Positions 17,956 to 27,251 of a stretch of DNA of 64,000 bases are shown here, in pieces. The notes beneath the pieces were generated by a model, which did no database searches, was not told where the DNA came from, and saw only the letters and a program-made list of their open reading frames with translations. The stretch comes from UBA9980 sp964436235. GTDB taxonomy: Bacteria; Muiribacteriota; UBA9980. The position numbers and the translations under genes were made by a program. Positions within the stretch are counted from its first letter, which is position 1. Every line of letters starts with the position of its first letter. The stretch is taken from positions 1-64,000 of the forward strand of contig CAYTCW010000003.1 of NCBI GenBank assembly GCA_964436235.1, read 5' to 3'.

Positions 17956-17984
17956 ATTATACCAAAAAAAAACTATATTTTCAA
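17956..17984 (-). promoter_or_regulatory. sigma-70 promoter of the six-gene minus-strand operon
   Basis: Minus strand TTGAAA (17984-17979), 17-bp spacer, TATAAT (17961-17956). The start near 17949 gives a short leader before the ATG at 17924. No other clear promoter was seen down to 5549. Confidence 0.75.
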
Positions 17985-18121
17985 GTATTAAATCAGGTAT
18001 TATCAACTAACATGCTATGTAAAATCGGTTAATTAATACCTCGAAATGCCTTTAAAAATGATAGTTACATTCCGTCAAAATTCCGTTTCAAAAAAGGGGA
18101 TTAAAAAAATGGGTCATTTAC
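17985..18121. other. divergent intergenic region between two promoters
   Basis: About 140 bp between the minus-strand promoter (17956-17984) and the plus-strand promoter (18122-18150). No reading frame or RNA gene is seen. A single aGTTACATTC at 18063-18072 matches the repeat found near the sigma-54 promoter but stands alone. Confidence 0.5.
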
Positions 18122-18150
18122 TTGACAAAGATAACATGCTTTCGTATAAT
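18122..18150 (+). promoter_or_regulatory. perfect consensus sigma-70 promoter
   Basis: TTGACA (18122-18127), 17-bp spacer, TATAAT (18145-18150): both hexamers and spacing are exactly consensus. It drives the 11-mer repeat protein at 18305 with a leader of about 150 nt. That leader holds a small perfect hairpin (GGCCG-TTAG-CGGCC, 18216-18229). Confidence 0.85.
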
Positions 18151-18304
18151 TAAAGTAGGGATATAATTATTAAACAACTTCTAACCGCCCAATTTGAAAA
18201 GTTTTTTATATAGATGGCCGTTAGCGGCCCTGAAGCAGAGTTCTCGTCCAATTGTTGAAAAATGAAATTAAATAATATTATTATATCGAAAGGAAGTGGG
18301 CCTT

Positions 18305-19870
18305 ATGTTTAATAAAAAATTTAAAGTCTTAGCCACGATAATGAGCTTGGTTTTCATGTTCAGTTTAGCGGCTCCGCCGCCTGCGCACGCCGGATGGCTC
18401 GATTCGGTCACAAGCACCGTTAAAGGCGCTTACGAAGCGGCTAAAAGTACCGTAACCAAGACCGTCGATACCGTTAAAACGGTCGTCGGAACTACGATCG
18501 ATACTGCAAAAGACGTGGCGGCAAACGTTAAAGAGGTTGTCACAAACACCGCTAAAAAAGTTTATGAAACGGCTAAAACTGCCGTCAAGAGCGTTGTTAC
18601 CGCGGTGACCGGCGCGGGCAAAAAGGTTGCCGACACGGCTAAAGCGGGCGCCGATGCCGTTAAAGACGGCGCCGGAAAAGCCGCCGATTTAGCTAAAGAT
18701 CTGGGCGACGACGTATCTAACGAATTAACGGCCGCCATAGATAACGTTAAAGATTTCATCGCCGGCAAAAAAGAAGATTTTAAAGACTTTCAGAAGATGC
18801 TTGTCGAATTTAAAGACCAGGGCATCGATATAATAAAAATGGCTGCTGAAGAAGGCGAAGAAAAGTTAGTGCATCCCGCTCTTGCTAAAATACAGGAACA
18901 GGCCGAAAAAGCAAAAGAAGGCGCTAAAAAAATAGCTACCGACTTCGGCGCGGCGCTTAAAGGAGCGGCAAAAGGCTTTGACCTTGCAGCAGACAAATTA
19001 GGCCCCATCATAGACAAAGGCAAGAACTCATTCCAGATAGCCTCCGCGTTAGGCGAATTCAAATCCCCCGGCGGAGCGGCCAGCCTCGATACGAGCTTCA
19101 GCATGGGCGGCGTAAGCTGGGACACTAAAAACAACATTAAAGGCCGCGCCGAAGGCGATATATCTTCGGCCGAATTATTAGGCAGCGTCGATGCTCATAT
19201 AGGACCCCGCTTCAAAGCCGAAGGCAACGCAGAGTTCTTCAACGGCGCTCTCGCAATGACCGGCAGCACCGATACGGTAGTCGGCGGCTGGGCGCGCGGC
19301 GACGGCAACCTTAAATTCATGAAAGACGGCGCTTTATTAGACGCCCAGGCCAGCGCGAATGTTGGCGTAGGCGTTAAATCGGTCAACGAAGGCGAAATAA
19401 CGACTCAGGTCGGCGGCGGCTACGGAACCAGAACTTCGGGAAGCCTCGAAGCTATGGCCGGCGCTGAAGCAGGCGCTGAAGGAACCGCTTATCTCGGCAA
19501 AAACGGCATAGAACTCAGTGGAAAAGCCGAAGCACGCTGCGGCGCATGGGTTGACGGCAGCGCAAGCCATGCCATTCAATACAAGGGCAACGACCTTATC
19601 GGAGTGGGCGTAGGCGGCGGCGTAGGCGCAGGATTAGGCGCGGGCGTCGAAGGCGGTTTCGCATTTCAAGCTAACAAAGTCGGTTTCCAGGACGTAGGCT
19701 TCACCCTCGGCCCTATAAAAGTAAACGGCACTTTCTACGTAAATCCTGTTGGAATGGCTGAAATGGCTATCGACAAAGGTAGAGAGGCCATCGATAAAGG
19801 CCGCGAAGTCGTCGATAAAGGCAAAGAACTCTTAGGTAAAATAGGCGATAAACTTACCTTCTGGGATTAA
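18305..19870 (+). CDS. secreted protein with 11-residue amphipathic repeats and Gly-rich domain
   Basis: 521 residues; family not recognised. Signal peptide with probable cleavage after AHA (residue 29). From residue 35 to about 166 the sequence runs in an uninterrupted 11-residue register (VTSTVKGAYEA, AKSTVTKTVDT, VKTVVGTTIDT, AKDVAANVKEV and so on, about 12 units). This is the periodicity of LEA group 3, apolipoprotein and synuclein helices that lie on membranes. A helical stretch follows to about 245. A Gly/Ala-rich, probably beta-structured part spans about 245-480, and the C-terminal heptads are AIDKGRE, AIDKGRE, VVDKGKE. Start ATG 18305 is preferred over GTG 18296 because AAAGGAAG ends 8-9 nt before it. 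Consensus promoter, strong ribosome site and strong terminator suggest high expression. Confidence 0.85.
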   Translation: MFNKKFKVLATIMSLVFMFSLAAPPPAHAGWLDSVTSTVKGAYEAAKSTVTKTVDTVKTVVGTTIDTAKDVAANVKEVVTNTAKKVYETAKTAVKSVVTAVTGAGKKVADTAKAGADAVKDGAGKAADLAKDLGDDVSNELTAAIDNVKDFIAGKKEDFKDFQKMLVEFKDQGIDIIKMAAEEGEEKLVHPALAKIQEQAEKAKEGAKKIATDFGAALKGAAKGFDLAADKLGPIIDKGKNSFQIASALGEFKSPGGAASLDTSFSMGGVSWDTKNNIKGRAEGDISSAELLGSVDAHIGPRFKAEGNAEFFNGALAMTGSTDTVVGGWARGDGNLKFMKDGALLDAQASANVGVGVKSVNEGEITTQVGGGYGTRTSGSLEAMAGAEAGAEGTAYLGKNGIELSGKAEARCGAWVDGSASHAIQYKGNDLIGVGVGGGVGAGLGAGVEGGFAFQANKVGFQDVGFTLGPIKVNGTFYVNPVGMAEMAIDKGREAIDKGREVVDKGKELLGKIGDKLTFWD

Positions 19871-19883
19871 TAAATCAATAAAA

Positions 19884-19940
19884 TTATAAATAAAAAAAGA
19901 AGAAAGGATATATTTACCTTTCTTCTTTTTTTATTTATAA
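19884..19940. terminator. perfect 24-bp bidirectional terminator
   Basis: Positions 19884-19907 pair perfectly with 19917-19940 around a 9-nt loop. The core AAGAAGAAAGG is flanked by A- and T-tracts, so it can stop transcription in both directions. It lies between the convergent genes ending at 19870 and 20009. Confidence 0.9.
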
Positions 19941-20008
19941 AACCATTTTAATTTTTAAAATACGGCGATCCGCAATAGATTTTTTTGCGGTCTGATACAA
20001 AATAAACC

Positions 20009-21466
20009 TTACAGACGGTTTTCCATTTCCATCATTTCCTCGCGCTTAACCGCGTTATACTCTATCGAACGGTCTATCCAGTCGCGGCCGTTAAATTCAA
20101 GATATTGATCATCGCCCGGATTGAATTCTTTATAAAGCATCGGAAATTTTTCAAGAAACCACTTGCCGCGCCATAAATCACAAACCTTCCATTCAATGCC
20201 ATCCTTTACGACCATAAGATAGGTGACTAACTTGTTGACGCTCAAACTTTCGCTTCCGGCGTTATTAAACATTTCAATCGAATATTTAACGCTGGCGATG
20301 CGGCTTTTGATCGCTACATCGATTATTTTAACGTCGCGGATTACGACTTTAAGATCTTTTTGCGTCATGCTTTTAATAAACTTCATTTTATTTCCGGTCA
20401 GTTTATATTGCATCGCCGACATCATATCATACATCTGAGAATAGTTTTTATCTTTACGGGCTTTAAGAAAGGCCATAGCGCTATACATTATACGAAGTTT
20501 AAGAGCCTCTTCAGGTTTTTTATTCTGTAAAAATTCACCCATTTTTTCGCATTCGATCAAAGCGCTGTCCACCCATTCCTGTTCGAATTGCATCTCGGTG
20601 CCCGTATAGCTGAGTACATCCGGATATTGCGAGCAGTAATAAATGAATTTATCCACTATAAAATCAGGCGGTATAACGCTCCATTTATCTTCTTCTTTAA
20701 CGAAAAACATGAAATTCTTCTTTTTTTCCAGGACCGTGTTATATCCGCCTAATGCCGTTTTTAAAGGTTGTTTCAATTCTTTTTCGTAAATAACCTCAAA
20801 TATAGCGACGCCGTATCCTTCTTTATCCTTAAACCTTATGCCGTTTATCTTCACATCGCGCGCCGTTCCGGTTAATTCCTCGCTGAGAGTTTTTTCCATA
20901 TGAGCGCTGTAATCCGCCGCAGTTATAGCTTTTTTGCAGGCCGCTGAAAAATAAATATAAGCCTCGTCAAAATTTCTGTCAAGGTATAGCATTTTCAAAA
21001 ACTGCTTCAATTCTTCCGGAACGTCGGATACTTTAACGTGAACCTGCTTTTTAGCTTCTAAAAATTGCGAAACCGCTAAACTCGTATCGTTTCTGACTCC
21101 GTCGCCCTGAAGTATTTTTTCGATACAGCCTTTAAGAAGCGCCTTAGCGCGGGCATGAGCGGGATCTAAAGTCAAAACGTCTTCACAGGCTTTTTTAGCC
21201 GCTACGAAACGGTTTCCCGTCTTATAAAGCATCAAAGCTAAGTTATATCTGTACTCGATGTTCTGGGGCTCGGCGTCTATGGCACGATACATTTTATCGA
21301 GCGCCTTTTCGATCTGATTGCTTTTAAAAAGCTCTACGGCCTCGTTATTTAAATCGGAAGCGTAAACGGGCTCAACCATACTAAGCGCCGCTACGGCTGA
21401 TAAAAAGGCCGCGCCAATCATCGTAAAAATTAATAATTTTAAGGCTTTGATCGTCTTAATCTTCAT
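20009..21466 (-). CDS. secreted TPR protein
   Basis: 485 residues. Signal peptide (about 1-36, ending VYA-SD). At least two TPR units are visible at about 38-120 (NNEAVELFKSNQIEKALDKMYRAI, YRYNLALMLYKTGNRFVAAKKAC). The remainder contains two copies of an NTF2/SnoaL-like pattern (FRDVKINGIRF-type strands ending in a conserved Trp: KWSVIPPDF and EWKVCDLWRGKWF), suggesting a binding domain. No catalytic motif. Its ATG overlaps the stop of the membrane spermidine-synthase-like gene by one base, so the two are translationally coupled. Confidence 0.75.
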   Translation of the reverse strand: MKIKTIKALKLLIFTMIGAAFLSAVAALSMVEPVYASDLNNEAVELFKSNQIEKALDKMYRAIDAEPQNIEYRYNLALMLYKTGNRFVAAKKACEDVLTLDPAHARAKALLKGCIEKILQGDGVRNDTSLAVSQFLEAKKQVHVKVSDVPEELKQFLKMLYLDRNFDEAYIYFSAACKKAITAADYSAHMEKTLSEELTGTARDVKINGIRFKDKEGYGVAIFEVIYEKELKQPLKTALGGYNTVLEKKKNFMFFVKEEDKWSVIPPDFIVDKFIYYCSQYPDVLSYTGTEMQFEQEWVDSALIECEKMGEFLQNKKPEEALKLRIMYSAMAFLKARKDKNYSQMYDMMSAMQYKLTGNKMKFIKSMTQKDLKVVIRDVKIIDVAIKSRIASVKYSIEMFNNAGSESLSVNKLVTYLMVVKDGIEWKVCDLWRGKWFLEKFPMLYKEFNPGDDQYLEFNGRDWIDRSIEYNAVKREEMMEMENRL

Positions 21467-24400
21467 TATTTACCTCCATGCAATTTTGAAAGCGCTTCGA
21501 GCACTTCTTCATCGTTGGATTTTATTTTATAGGCGCTATTTAGATATTTAACGGCTTCAGCGTTACTATTTAATTTATAATACATCAACCCAAGATTCTT
21601 GTGGGCCGAAAAGCAGTCTGGAAAAATTTCGATGGCTTTTTTATAGCTCGCCGAGGCCTTCGCGTATTCGTCAAGGCCTTCGTAACCTACTCCGACGGCG
21701 AGATAATACTGATATCTATCGGGGCCGCTGAAATATTTTTCGCCTTCGTTAAATACCCTTATTATCGAATAAAAATCCTGGAGCTCGATAGCTATTTTTA
21801 AAAGCGCGTAATACGACTGATGCTTGTCCGGCGCTAAAAAAAGCGCCACCTGCACCTCATTTAATGCCTCATATAAAAGTTTTTCATTAAATAATTTTTC
21901 CGCCTTCATTAAATGAATATACCACAGCGCGGGATTTTTATCCGTAGCTTTCTTAAAATATTGATGCGCGCGATCGAGCATTTTAAGTTTATAATAAGCC
22001 CGGGCAAGACTTTCGTATGAATTTTCATCCGGCTGATTTAAATCGTAATATTTATTAAGATAAAGTTTGGCGGGTTCCTGCATGGCAAGCAAAGTATTTG
22101 TGATCTGCTCCGAATTTTGATTATAATAATTTATCGGCGCGGAAAATTCTAATATTTGATGGGCATTTGTATTGATTTTTATCCCCGGGTATTTAGCCGC
22201 GAGGCCGAGCAGCGTTTCGCTGTCAAGAATCTGGTGCGCGAGCAGGGCTTCCGTCGAAAAAATTTCAATCAAATTAAGCTGCTTTTTAATTTCTTCATTT
22301 TCAAACCTTTTTTTTATCAAATTAAAGTCAAAATCGTAATCGGATTTCGTTCCTATTATCAAAGCGTCGCCCCATGAGCTGTACCATAAAGTCGCGTTTG
22401 GAAATACTTTCTGATAGGTTACAAGTATTCTTATAAAGTCTTCCCTCGACATCGAATATAACTGCAGCCACTGGCACATAAGACCGTCTTTAGAAAGTTT
22501 TTCACGGCATTTGCTGAAATGTTCGTAAGTGAATAAAGACGCGATACCCGCTATCCATGGATTCGAAGGTTCGGATATTATAACGTCGTATTCGATTTTC
22601 GTAGTTTTAAAATGCGCCAGAGCGTCTTCTTCTATTATTTTAAAATTAGGCGCGTTAAAATCGAGTCCGCTTATTTTATTAAAAAAACGCGCGCCTTCTA
22701 TTACGTTAGGGTTTATTTCGACGCATTCGAGAATATCGGGTTTATATTTAAGCGCCGCGCCCGCCGTAACGCCCGCTCCGAGGCCTATAACTACCACTTT
22801 GCGGTTATTGCGCGAAAGCATCATAGGCAGATGAGCGAGCAGCACCTGAGTGTTCATATCGTACCAGCCGGTAGAAGCGTCGGTTTTGCCGTTTATCTTC
22901 AGGTAAACTACTTCATGTTTTGAATAAATGCCGACCGTTGAATCTATACCCTCCGCAAGAAATACCCTTTTTTCTTTTTTTATGTGATCGATAATTTCCT
23001 TTACGCTTTTTCCGGCGAATTTATCGGGGTGGTAATGAACGCCAGCGGATATGATATCCATATCTAAGCCGCCTGAAAAAAAGAATATGGCAAAATAACA
23101 GGAAGTTAACACAAAACTTCTTATAAACTTTATCCTTCGCCCGCTTAAGGAGGCCGCTATGAGCGCGAGGCCTGAAATCAAATATAATAAAGATATGGTT
23201 ATGATCGAATTTTGCAGGCCTAGATTTTTTATGAATATAAAAGGGGCCGCTATAGTGCCGAGAACCGCCCCGGCCGTGTTATAAAAATAAAGCCTTGCCA
23301 CGTCGCGCCCGATAGTGTTTTCGCTTGATTTAACCGTGCCTAAAGCGCAGGTGAACGCATAGCCCGAAAGCGTCGCGGGCAGCATTAAAATTAAAAGGCA
23401 TAAAAGATATTCGACCGCCATGAACGATGAAAAATCGGCGTGAAACGCCCCGAAAATTTTAAGAAATATAAAAGGGGCGGCCGAAAGAAGCGGTATGGTT
23501 AATATTGAAGAAATCGCCATCAGAGTCAAAACAACGCCGAAAGCGGCCATACGCGGAGGTTTTCTGATTATCAGCGGAACGAGTATGGAACCCGCCGGAA
23601 TGCCGCCGATAAAAGCCATTATTATAAGAGAAAACGCGTATGTCGAAGTGCCTATTATAAGTACTAAAAGCCGCGTGAGAACGATTTCGAGGGCGAGAGC
23701 GCAGAAGCCGACCATGAAAAAAGCGGCCATAGTCAAGGCCAAAGGCGAAAACCAGGCGCCATTATTTGTCGCGGCCTTGTTTGCCTCAGTTTTTTCGTTT
23801 GGCTCTCCTTCAAAGCCTTTAACCGCGGCCGGTTTGACCGCATATCCAGCAATCGACAACGCGAGCGCGGCTACTATAAAATTTCCTGCGGCGGCGATAA
23901 TAGTGGTTATGGTATTGCCGTAAAGGTAAATAAAGAAAAAACCGGCGAGAAATACGCCTATTACTCCGCCGAGCGCGTTAACGCCGTATAGAAGGCTGAC
24001 TGCGAATTCTTTATTAGACGGCTTGAATATTCTTACGTAAGCGGCGGCGACGAAAGGCAATGTAGCACCCATTAAAATCGTCGGTACTATCAGAACGGCT
24101 ATTACGAAGGCGAATTTAGCCATAATTCCGCCGAGCGCGATTCCGGCAGCGTCGATATACGGCGAAAAAAGCATGAATAAAAGCGCATAGACGCCTATTA
24201 AAATTTCAAAATAAGCGTAATATTTAAGGGGAGATGCCGCCTTATCGGCGAGACGCCCAGGCATATAGGCCCCTATGGCCAGCCCGCCCATATAAGCCGC
24301 CGTTACCGCCGAAGCGGAATAAATAGTCGAACCGATGCACAGCGCGAAAAAGCGGACCCATAAAATTTGATAAATGAGGGCGGATACTCCAGAGAGCAGA

Positions 24401-24468
24401 AAAAGCAGCCAGAAAATATATGATGTCGACGATTTTAAACCGCCGCCGTTATTTTTTGAGTTTCGCAT
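21466..24468 (-). CDS. fused multi-pass membrane / spermidine synthase-like / TPR protein
   Basis: 1000 residues. About 12-14 membrane helices (15-470) of the MFS-like type are followed by a spermidine-synthase fold (about 480-760) with VVVIGLGAGVTAGAALKY (SAM or decarboxy-SAM site), ECVEINPNVIEGARFF, EEDALAHF and DVIISEPSNPWIAG. C-terminal TPRs span about 810-1000. The acid YDxI(I)xD of true SpeE is replaced by IISEPSNPW, as in the membrane-bound homologues whose aminopropyl transfer is unproven. It overlaps the agmatinase gene by 20 bp, which favours a polyamine role. No speD was seen in the window. Confidence 0.85.
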   Translation of the reverse strand: MRNSKNNGGGLKSSTSYIFWLLFLLSGVSALIYQILWVRFFALCIGSTIYSASAVTAAYMGGLAIGAYMPGRLADKAASPLKYYAYFEILIGVYALLFMLFSPYIDAAGIALGGIMAKFAFVIAVLIVPTILMGATLPFVAAAYVRIFKPSNKEFAVSLLYGVNALGGVIGVFLAGFFFIYLYGNTITTIIAAAGNFIVAALALSIAGYAVKPAAVKGFEGEPNEKTEANKAATNNGAWFSPLALTMAAFFMVGFCALALEIVLTRLLVLIIGTSTYAFSLIIMAFIGGIPAGSILVPLIIRKPPRMAAFGVVLTLMAISSILTIPLLSAAPFIFLKIFGAFHADFSSFMAVEYLLCLLILMLPATLSGYAFTCALGTVKSSENTIGRDVARLYFYNTAGAVLGTIAAPFIFIKNLGLQNSIITISLLYLISGLALIAASLSGRRIKFIRSFVLTSCYFAIFFFSGGLDMDIISAGVHYHPDKFAGKSVKEIIDHIKKEKRVFLAEGIDSTVGIYSKHEVVYLKINGKTDASTGWYDMNTQVLLAHLPMMLSRNNRKVVVIGLGAGVTAGAALKYKPDILECVEINPNVIEGARFFNKISGLDFNAPNFKIIEEDALAHFKTTKIEYDVIISEPSNPWIAGIASLFTYEHFSKCREKLSKDGLMCQWLQLYSMSREDFIRILVTYQKVFPNATLWYSSWGDALIIGTKSDYDFDFNLIKKRFENEEIKKQLNLIEIFSTEALLAHQILDSETLLGLAAKYPGIKINTNAHQILEFSAPINYYNQNSEQITNTLLAMQEPAKLYLNKYYDLNQPDENSYESLARAYYKLKMLDRAHQYFKKATDKNPALWYIHLMKAEKLFNEKLLYEALNEVQVALFLAPDKHQSYYALLKIAIELQDFYSIIRVFNEGEKYFSGPDRYQYYLAVGVGYEGLDEYAKASASYKKAIEIFPDCFSAHKNLGLMYYKLNSNAEAVKYLNSAYKIKSNDEEVLEALSKLHGGK

Positions 24469-25369
24469 ATCTCTGCATATAAGCTATTACTTTATAAATT
24501 AATTTCGCCGCGAGAAAATCGGAAGCATGATTCGAGGGTATCGGCATTAATTCGACGAGGTCGAAACCGCAAATATTTTTATTTTCAGCCAGGACTTTTA
24601 AAAAATGAAGCGTTTCATACCACATAAGCCCGCCCGGTTCAGGAGTGCCCGTAGACGGAACTATCGACGGATCGAAGCCGTCGATATCCATAGTAAGATA
24701 AATATGGTCGTAACCGGATAAAGCCTTTAAAATATCGGGAGTTTTTTCAATAAGCCGGCCGGATACTTCGTGGCCGTGAAACACTTTAACTTTATGCTTT
24801 TTGATATAAGCCGCTTCTTCGTCGCAATAGGAGCGAATTCCGACATGAACGGTATCGAGCTTGAATTCTTCGCGCACCCTGCGCATAACGCATGCGTGAT
24901 TATATTCGGTGCCTTCGAAGTCGCCGCGCAGATCGGAGTGCGCGTCGATTTGAACGACGGCCATTTTAAGTCCGCGTTTTTTAAGCATTTTATAATAAGC
25001 CGCCATAGGCGAGTAGGATATTGAATGCTCGCCGCCTAAGGTTATTAATATTTTTTTATCCGCAAGTATTTGAGAACAGATTTTTTCAAGGTTTTTCAAA
25101 AATACCGCCACGCCGCCCATATGAGGTTCGGCGGCGCTCAGCGTGCATATTCCGGCTTCGAAAGGGTTCGACTGCGTTTCTATATCGTAGAGCTCCATAT
25201 TCATCGAAGCGTTGATGATAGCGGCCGGGCCTTCGCGTGTACCGACTTTATACGAAGTAGTAGAATCGTAAGGCACCGGGAGAACGACGAATTTAGATTT
25301 ATCGTAATCGCAAAATTCCGGCTCCAAACCGCCATATCCGAACGCGGGCCGCAAACCTTCAAATTTCAT
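24449..25369 (-). CDS. speB: agmatinase / ureohydrolase family
   Basis: Binuclear Mn enzyme that would hydrolyse agmatine to putrescine and urea. All three metal motifs are present: GGEHSIS, QIDAHSDLR and DIDGFDPS. Family length is normal (306 residues from the chosen start). Start ATG 25369 is chosen because AAAAGGCGG ends about 9 nt before it; the TTG at 25390 overlaps that ribosome site. It is followed by the spermidine-synthase-like membrane protein (20-bp overlap). A putrescine aminotransferase lies 15 kb away. Formimidoglutamase or proclavaminate-type relatives cannot be excluded from sequence alone. Confidence 0.88.
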   Translation of the reverse strand: MKFEGLRPAFGYGGLEPEFCDYDKSKFVVLPVPYDSTTSYKVGTREGPAAIINASMNMELYDIETQSNPFEAGICTLSAAEPHMGGVAVFLKNLEKICSQILADKKILITLGGEHSISYSPMAAYYKMLKKRGLKMAVVQIDAHSDLRGDFEGTEYNHACVMRRVREEFKLDTVHVGIRSYCDEEAAYIKKHKVKVFHGHEVSGRLIEKTPDILKALSGYDHIYLTMDIDGFDPSIVPSTGTPEPGGLMWYETLHFLKVLAENKNICGFDLVELMPIPSNHASDFLAAKLIYKVIAYMQRYAKLKK

Positions 25370-25427
25370 TAAAATTACCGCCTTTTCCAAATATTATTTT
25401 TGAATACTTTTTTAAGAACGGACGCGC

Positions 25428-25814
25428 TTAAGGTTCGTGGCGCGTGCCGTGAATTGAACAACGCACGGTGCGTTCCTTGATATTATTATTGACTTTAGTC
25501 TCTATGGTCCACTTTCCGCCCTCGGGGCATCTTATTTCATCCTTCAAATAACCGCCGCTGACAAGCTCTTTAATAAAAGTATCCGTGATCGCGTCGGGAT
25601 AATTTTCGTTGTTATTATTCAGCGAATGCTGAGTTATCGCGCCGTCTAAAGTGAACATATTCTTTTTACAGCTTTTGACGAGCGCCTGCTGTTTGGCGCG
25701 CTGATAATAAGCGAAGCCCGACGACATCAATATGCCTATTATAGCTATTACTATCATTATTTCGATAAGCGTGAAACCCTGCGAACGCTTCGCTGCGATT
25801 ATTTTTTTAAACAT
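25428..25814 (-). CDS. type IV pilin-like protein
   Basis: 128 residues. The type III (prepilin) signal KRSQG-FTLIEIMIVIAIIGILMSSGFAYY has Gly before the cleavage site and Glu at mature position 5, for PilD-type processing. The short globular domain has three Cys (two after residue 90). Low-GC pseudopilins and minor pilins look alike, so pilus or secretion role is open; no assembly ATPase or PilD gene is in the window. Shine-Dalgarno GAGG. It lies 44 bp after the CtpA-like protease gene. Confidence 0.85.
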   Translation of the reverse strand: MFKKIIAAKRSQGFTLIEIMIVIAIIGILMSSGFAYYQRAKQQALVKSCKKNMFTLDGAITQHSLNNNNENYPDAITDTFIKELVSGGYLKDEIRCPEGGKWTIETKVNNNIKERTVRCSIHGTRHEP

Positions 25815-25858
25815 CGATTTCCTCTTTCATTATTTTAAAATACGAATAAAACGGACTT

Positions 25859-27229
25859 TTATTCTTTAATATCACTCGAAGCTATAAGTTTTTTATTTTT
25901 TTGAGGAGAGTCGTATATGGTGGTGGCCGTGAGTTTTTCGCCTCGTAATATTTCGATCGCCTTAATAAGCTGTATGTCGTTAGCTTTAATATCGTACTTT
26001 TTAAGAGTTTCGGCGCTTAATAATATATTTTCGGCAGGTTTCGATTCTATGACCCCGCTTGCGGAACTCTGCGAAGCCGCGGCGGAATCGTAAAGCCCCG
26101 CCATTTCTTCCGATGAAAGCACCGACTGGTCGATGGTAATATCCGCGTCGATGCCCACGTTATGTATCGAGCGGCCCGAAGGCGTAAAATACCATGCCGT
26201 AGTTAATATGAGGCCGGCGTTATTTTCCATCGGTATTACGGTTTGAATGACGCCTTTGCCAAAAGTTTTAACGCCGAGAAGTATTCCCCTTTTATTGTCT
26301 TGAATAGCTCCGGCGACTATTTCTGAAGAAGAAGCGGAACCTTTGTTGATGAGCACGATAAGCGGATAAAGCGGATGCGAACGATAGTAAGACGATAAAT
26401 TGAGAGTTTTTCCGTCGCGGCTTTTAACGGTCACGATAGTGCCTTTATCTATAAATTTGCGCGAAACGTCGATAGCCGAAGTTAAAAGGCCGCCCGGATT
26501 ATCGCGCAGATCGAGTATAAGCGCCTCGATACCTTTAGTTTCAAGATCGTTAAGCTCTTTTTCCAGATCAGGCGCCGTCGTTTCGGTAAATTGAGAAATT
26601 CTGACATAGCCGACCTTTTCATCTACCATCTTTGATTTAACCGTTTTTAAGGGGATTACGTCGCGGTTTAAAATAAAATCTTTAGGCTCGCTGAAATCGG
26701 GCCTCCAGATAGTTAAAGTAATTTTAGAACCCTTTTTGCCGCGCATTTTATTGACCGCATCGTGAAGGTTCATTTTATCTGCGTCTTCGCCGTCGATTTT
26801 AATTATTTTATCGCCCGACTTGATCCCCGCGCGGGCGGCAGGCGTATTATCTATTGGTGAAACTACCGTCAATATTTTGTTTTTTACCGATATGACTATA
26901 CCGACGCCTTCGAATTCGCCCGAAGTGTCCGACTGCATATCTTTAAAATTCTGGGGCTCGAGATAACGGCTGTAAGGATCGTCGAGCGATTCGAGCATAC
27001 CGTTGATAGCGCCGGTGAGCAGATCGCTTTCTTTGATATCTTTTTTTATATAGTCGGTTTTTATGAGCCCGAATACTTTGCGGACTATATCGAGACTATC
27101 GAGAGAACTGATATCTACCGATCCGGCATGCGCCGTAACGGACGGATTTAATAAAAAAAGGCCGGCAACGGCCGCCAGAACGAGTATATTCAATTTAATA
27201 AAAGGGCTGTATCTTAGTTTAAACTTCAT
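25859..27229 (-). CDS. ctpA: S41 family C-terminal processing protease
   Basis: 456 residues from ATG 27229, chosen because GGAGG lies about 10 nt upstream (an upstream start at 27292 lies in the promoter). Signal peptide, then PDZ domain (about 85-165; EGVGIVISVKNKILTVVSPIDNTPA, read in parts), then the tail-specific protease domain with nucleophile Ser in KGSASSSEIVAGA and general-base Lys in TFGKGVIQT. It acts in the periplasm or cell surface, often trimming cell-wall hydrolases. It sits directly downstream of an EnvC-like gene but has its own promoter. Confidence 0.93.
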   Translation of the reverse strand: MKFKLRYSPFIKLNILVLAAVAGLFLLNPSVTAHAGSVDISSLDSLDIVRKVFGLIKTDYIKKDIKESDLLTGAINGMLESLDDPYSRYLEPQNFKDMQSDTSGEFEGVGIVISVKNKILTVVSPIDNTPAARAGIKSGDKIIKIDGEDADKMNLHDAVNKMRGKKGSKITLTIWRPDFSEPKDFILNRDVIPLKTVKSKMVDEKVGYVRISQFTETTAPDLEKELNDLETKGIEALILDLRDNPGGLLTSAIDVSRKFIDKGTIVTVKSRDGKTLNLSSYYRSHPLYPLIVLINKGSASSSEIVAGAIQDNKRGILLGVKTFGKGVIQTVIPMENNAGLILTTAWYFTPSGRSIHNVGIDADITIDQSVLSSEEMAGLYDSAAASQSSASGVIESKPAENILLSAETLKKYDIKANDIQLIKAIEILRGEKLTATTIYDSPQKNKKLIASSDIKE

Positions 27230-27251
27230 GTATGTTCGCCTCCATGACAAT

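Noticed and set aside
18063..18072. Single AGTTACATTC upstream of the 11-mer repeat gene as a sigma-54 activator site
   Set aside because: Only one copy, no -24/-12 promoter nearby, and the gene has a perfect sigma-70 promoter; a chance match is likely.
19970..19990. CCGCAA/TTGCGG hairpin as terminator of the TPR gene
   Set aside because: Short stem without a proper U-run on the minus strand; the 24-bp terminator next to it already serves both genes.
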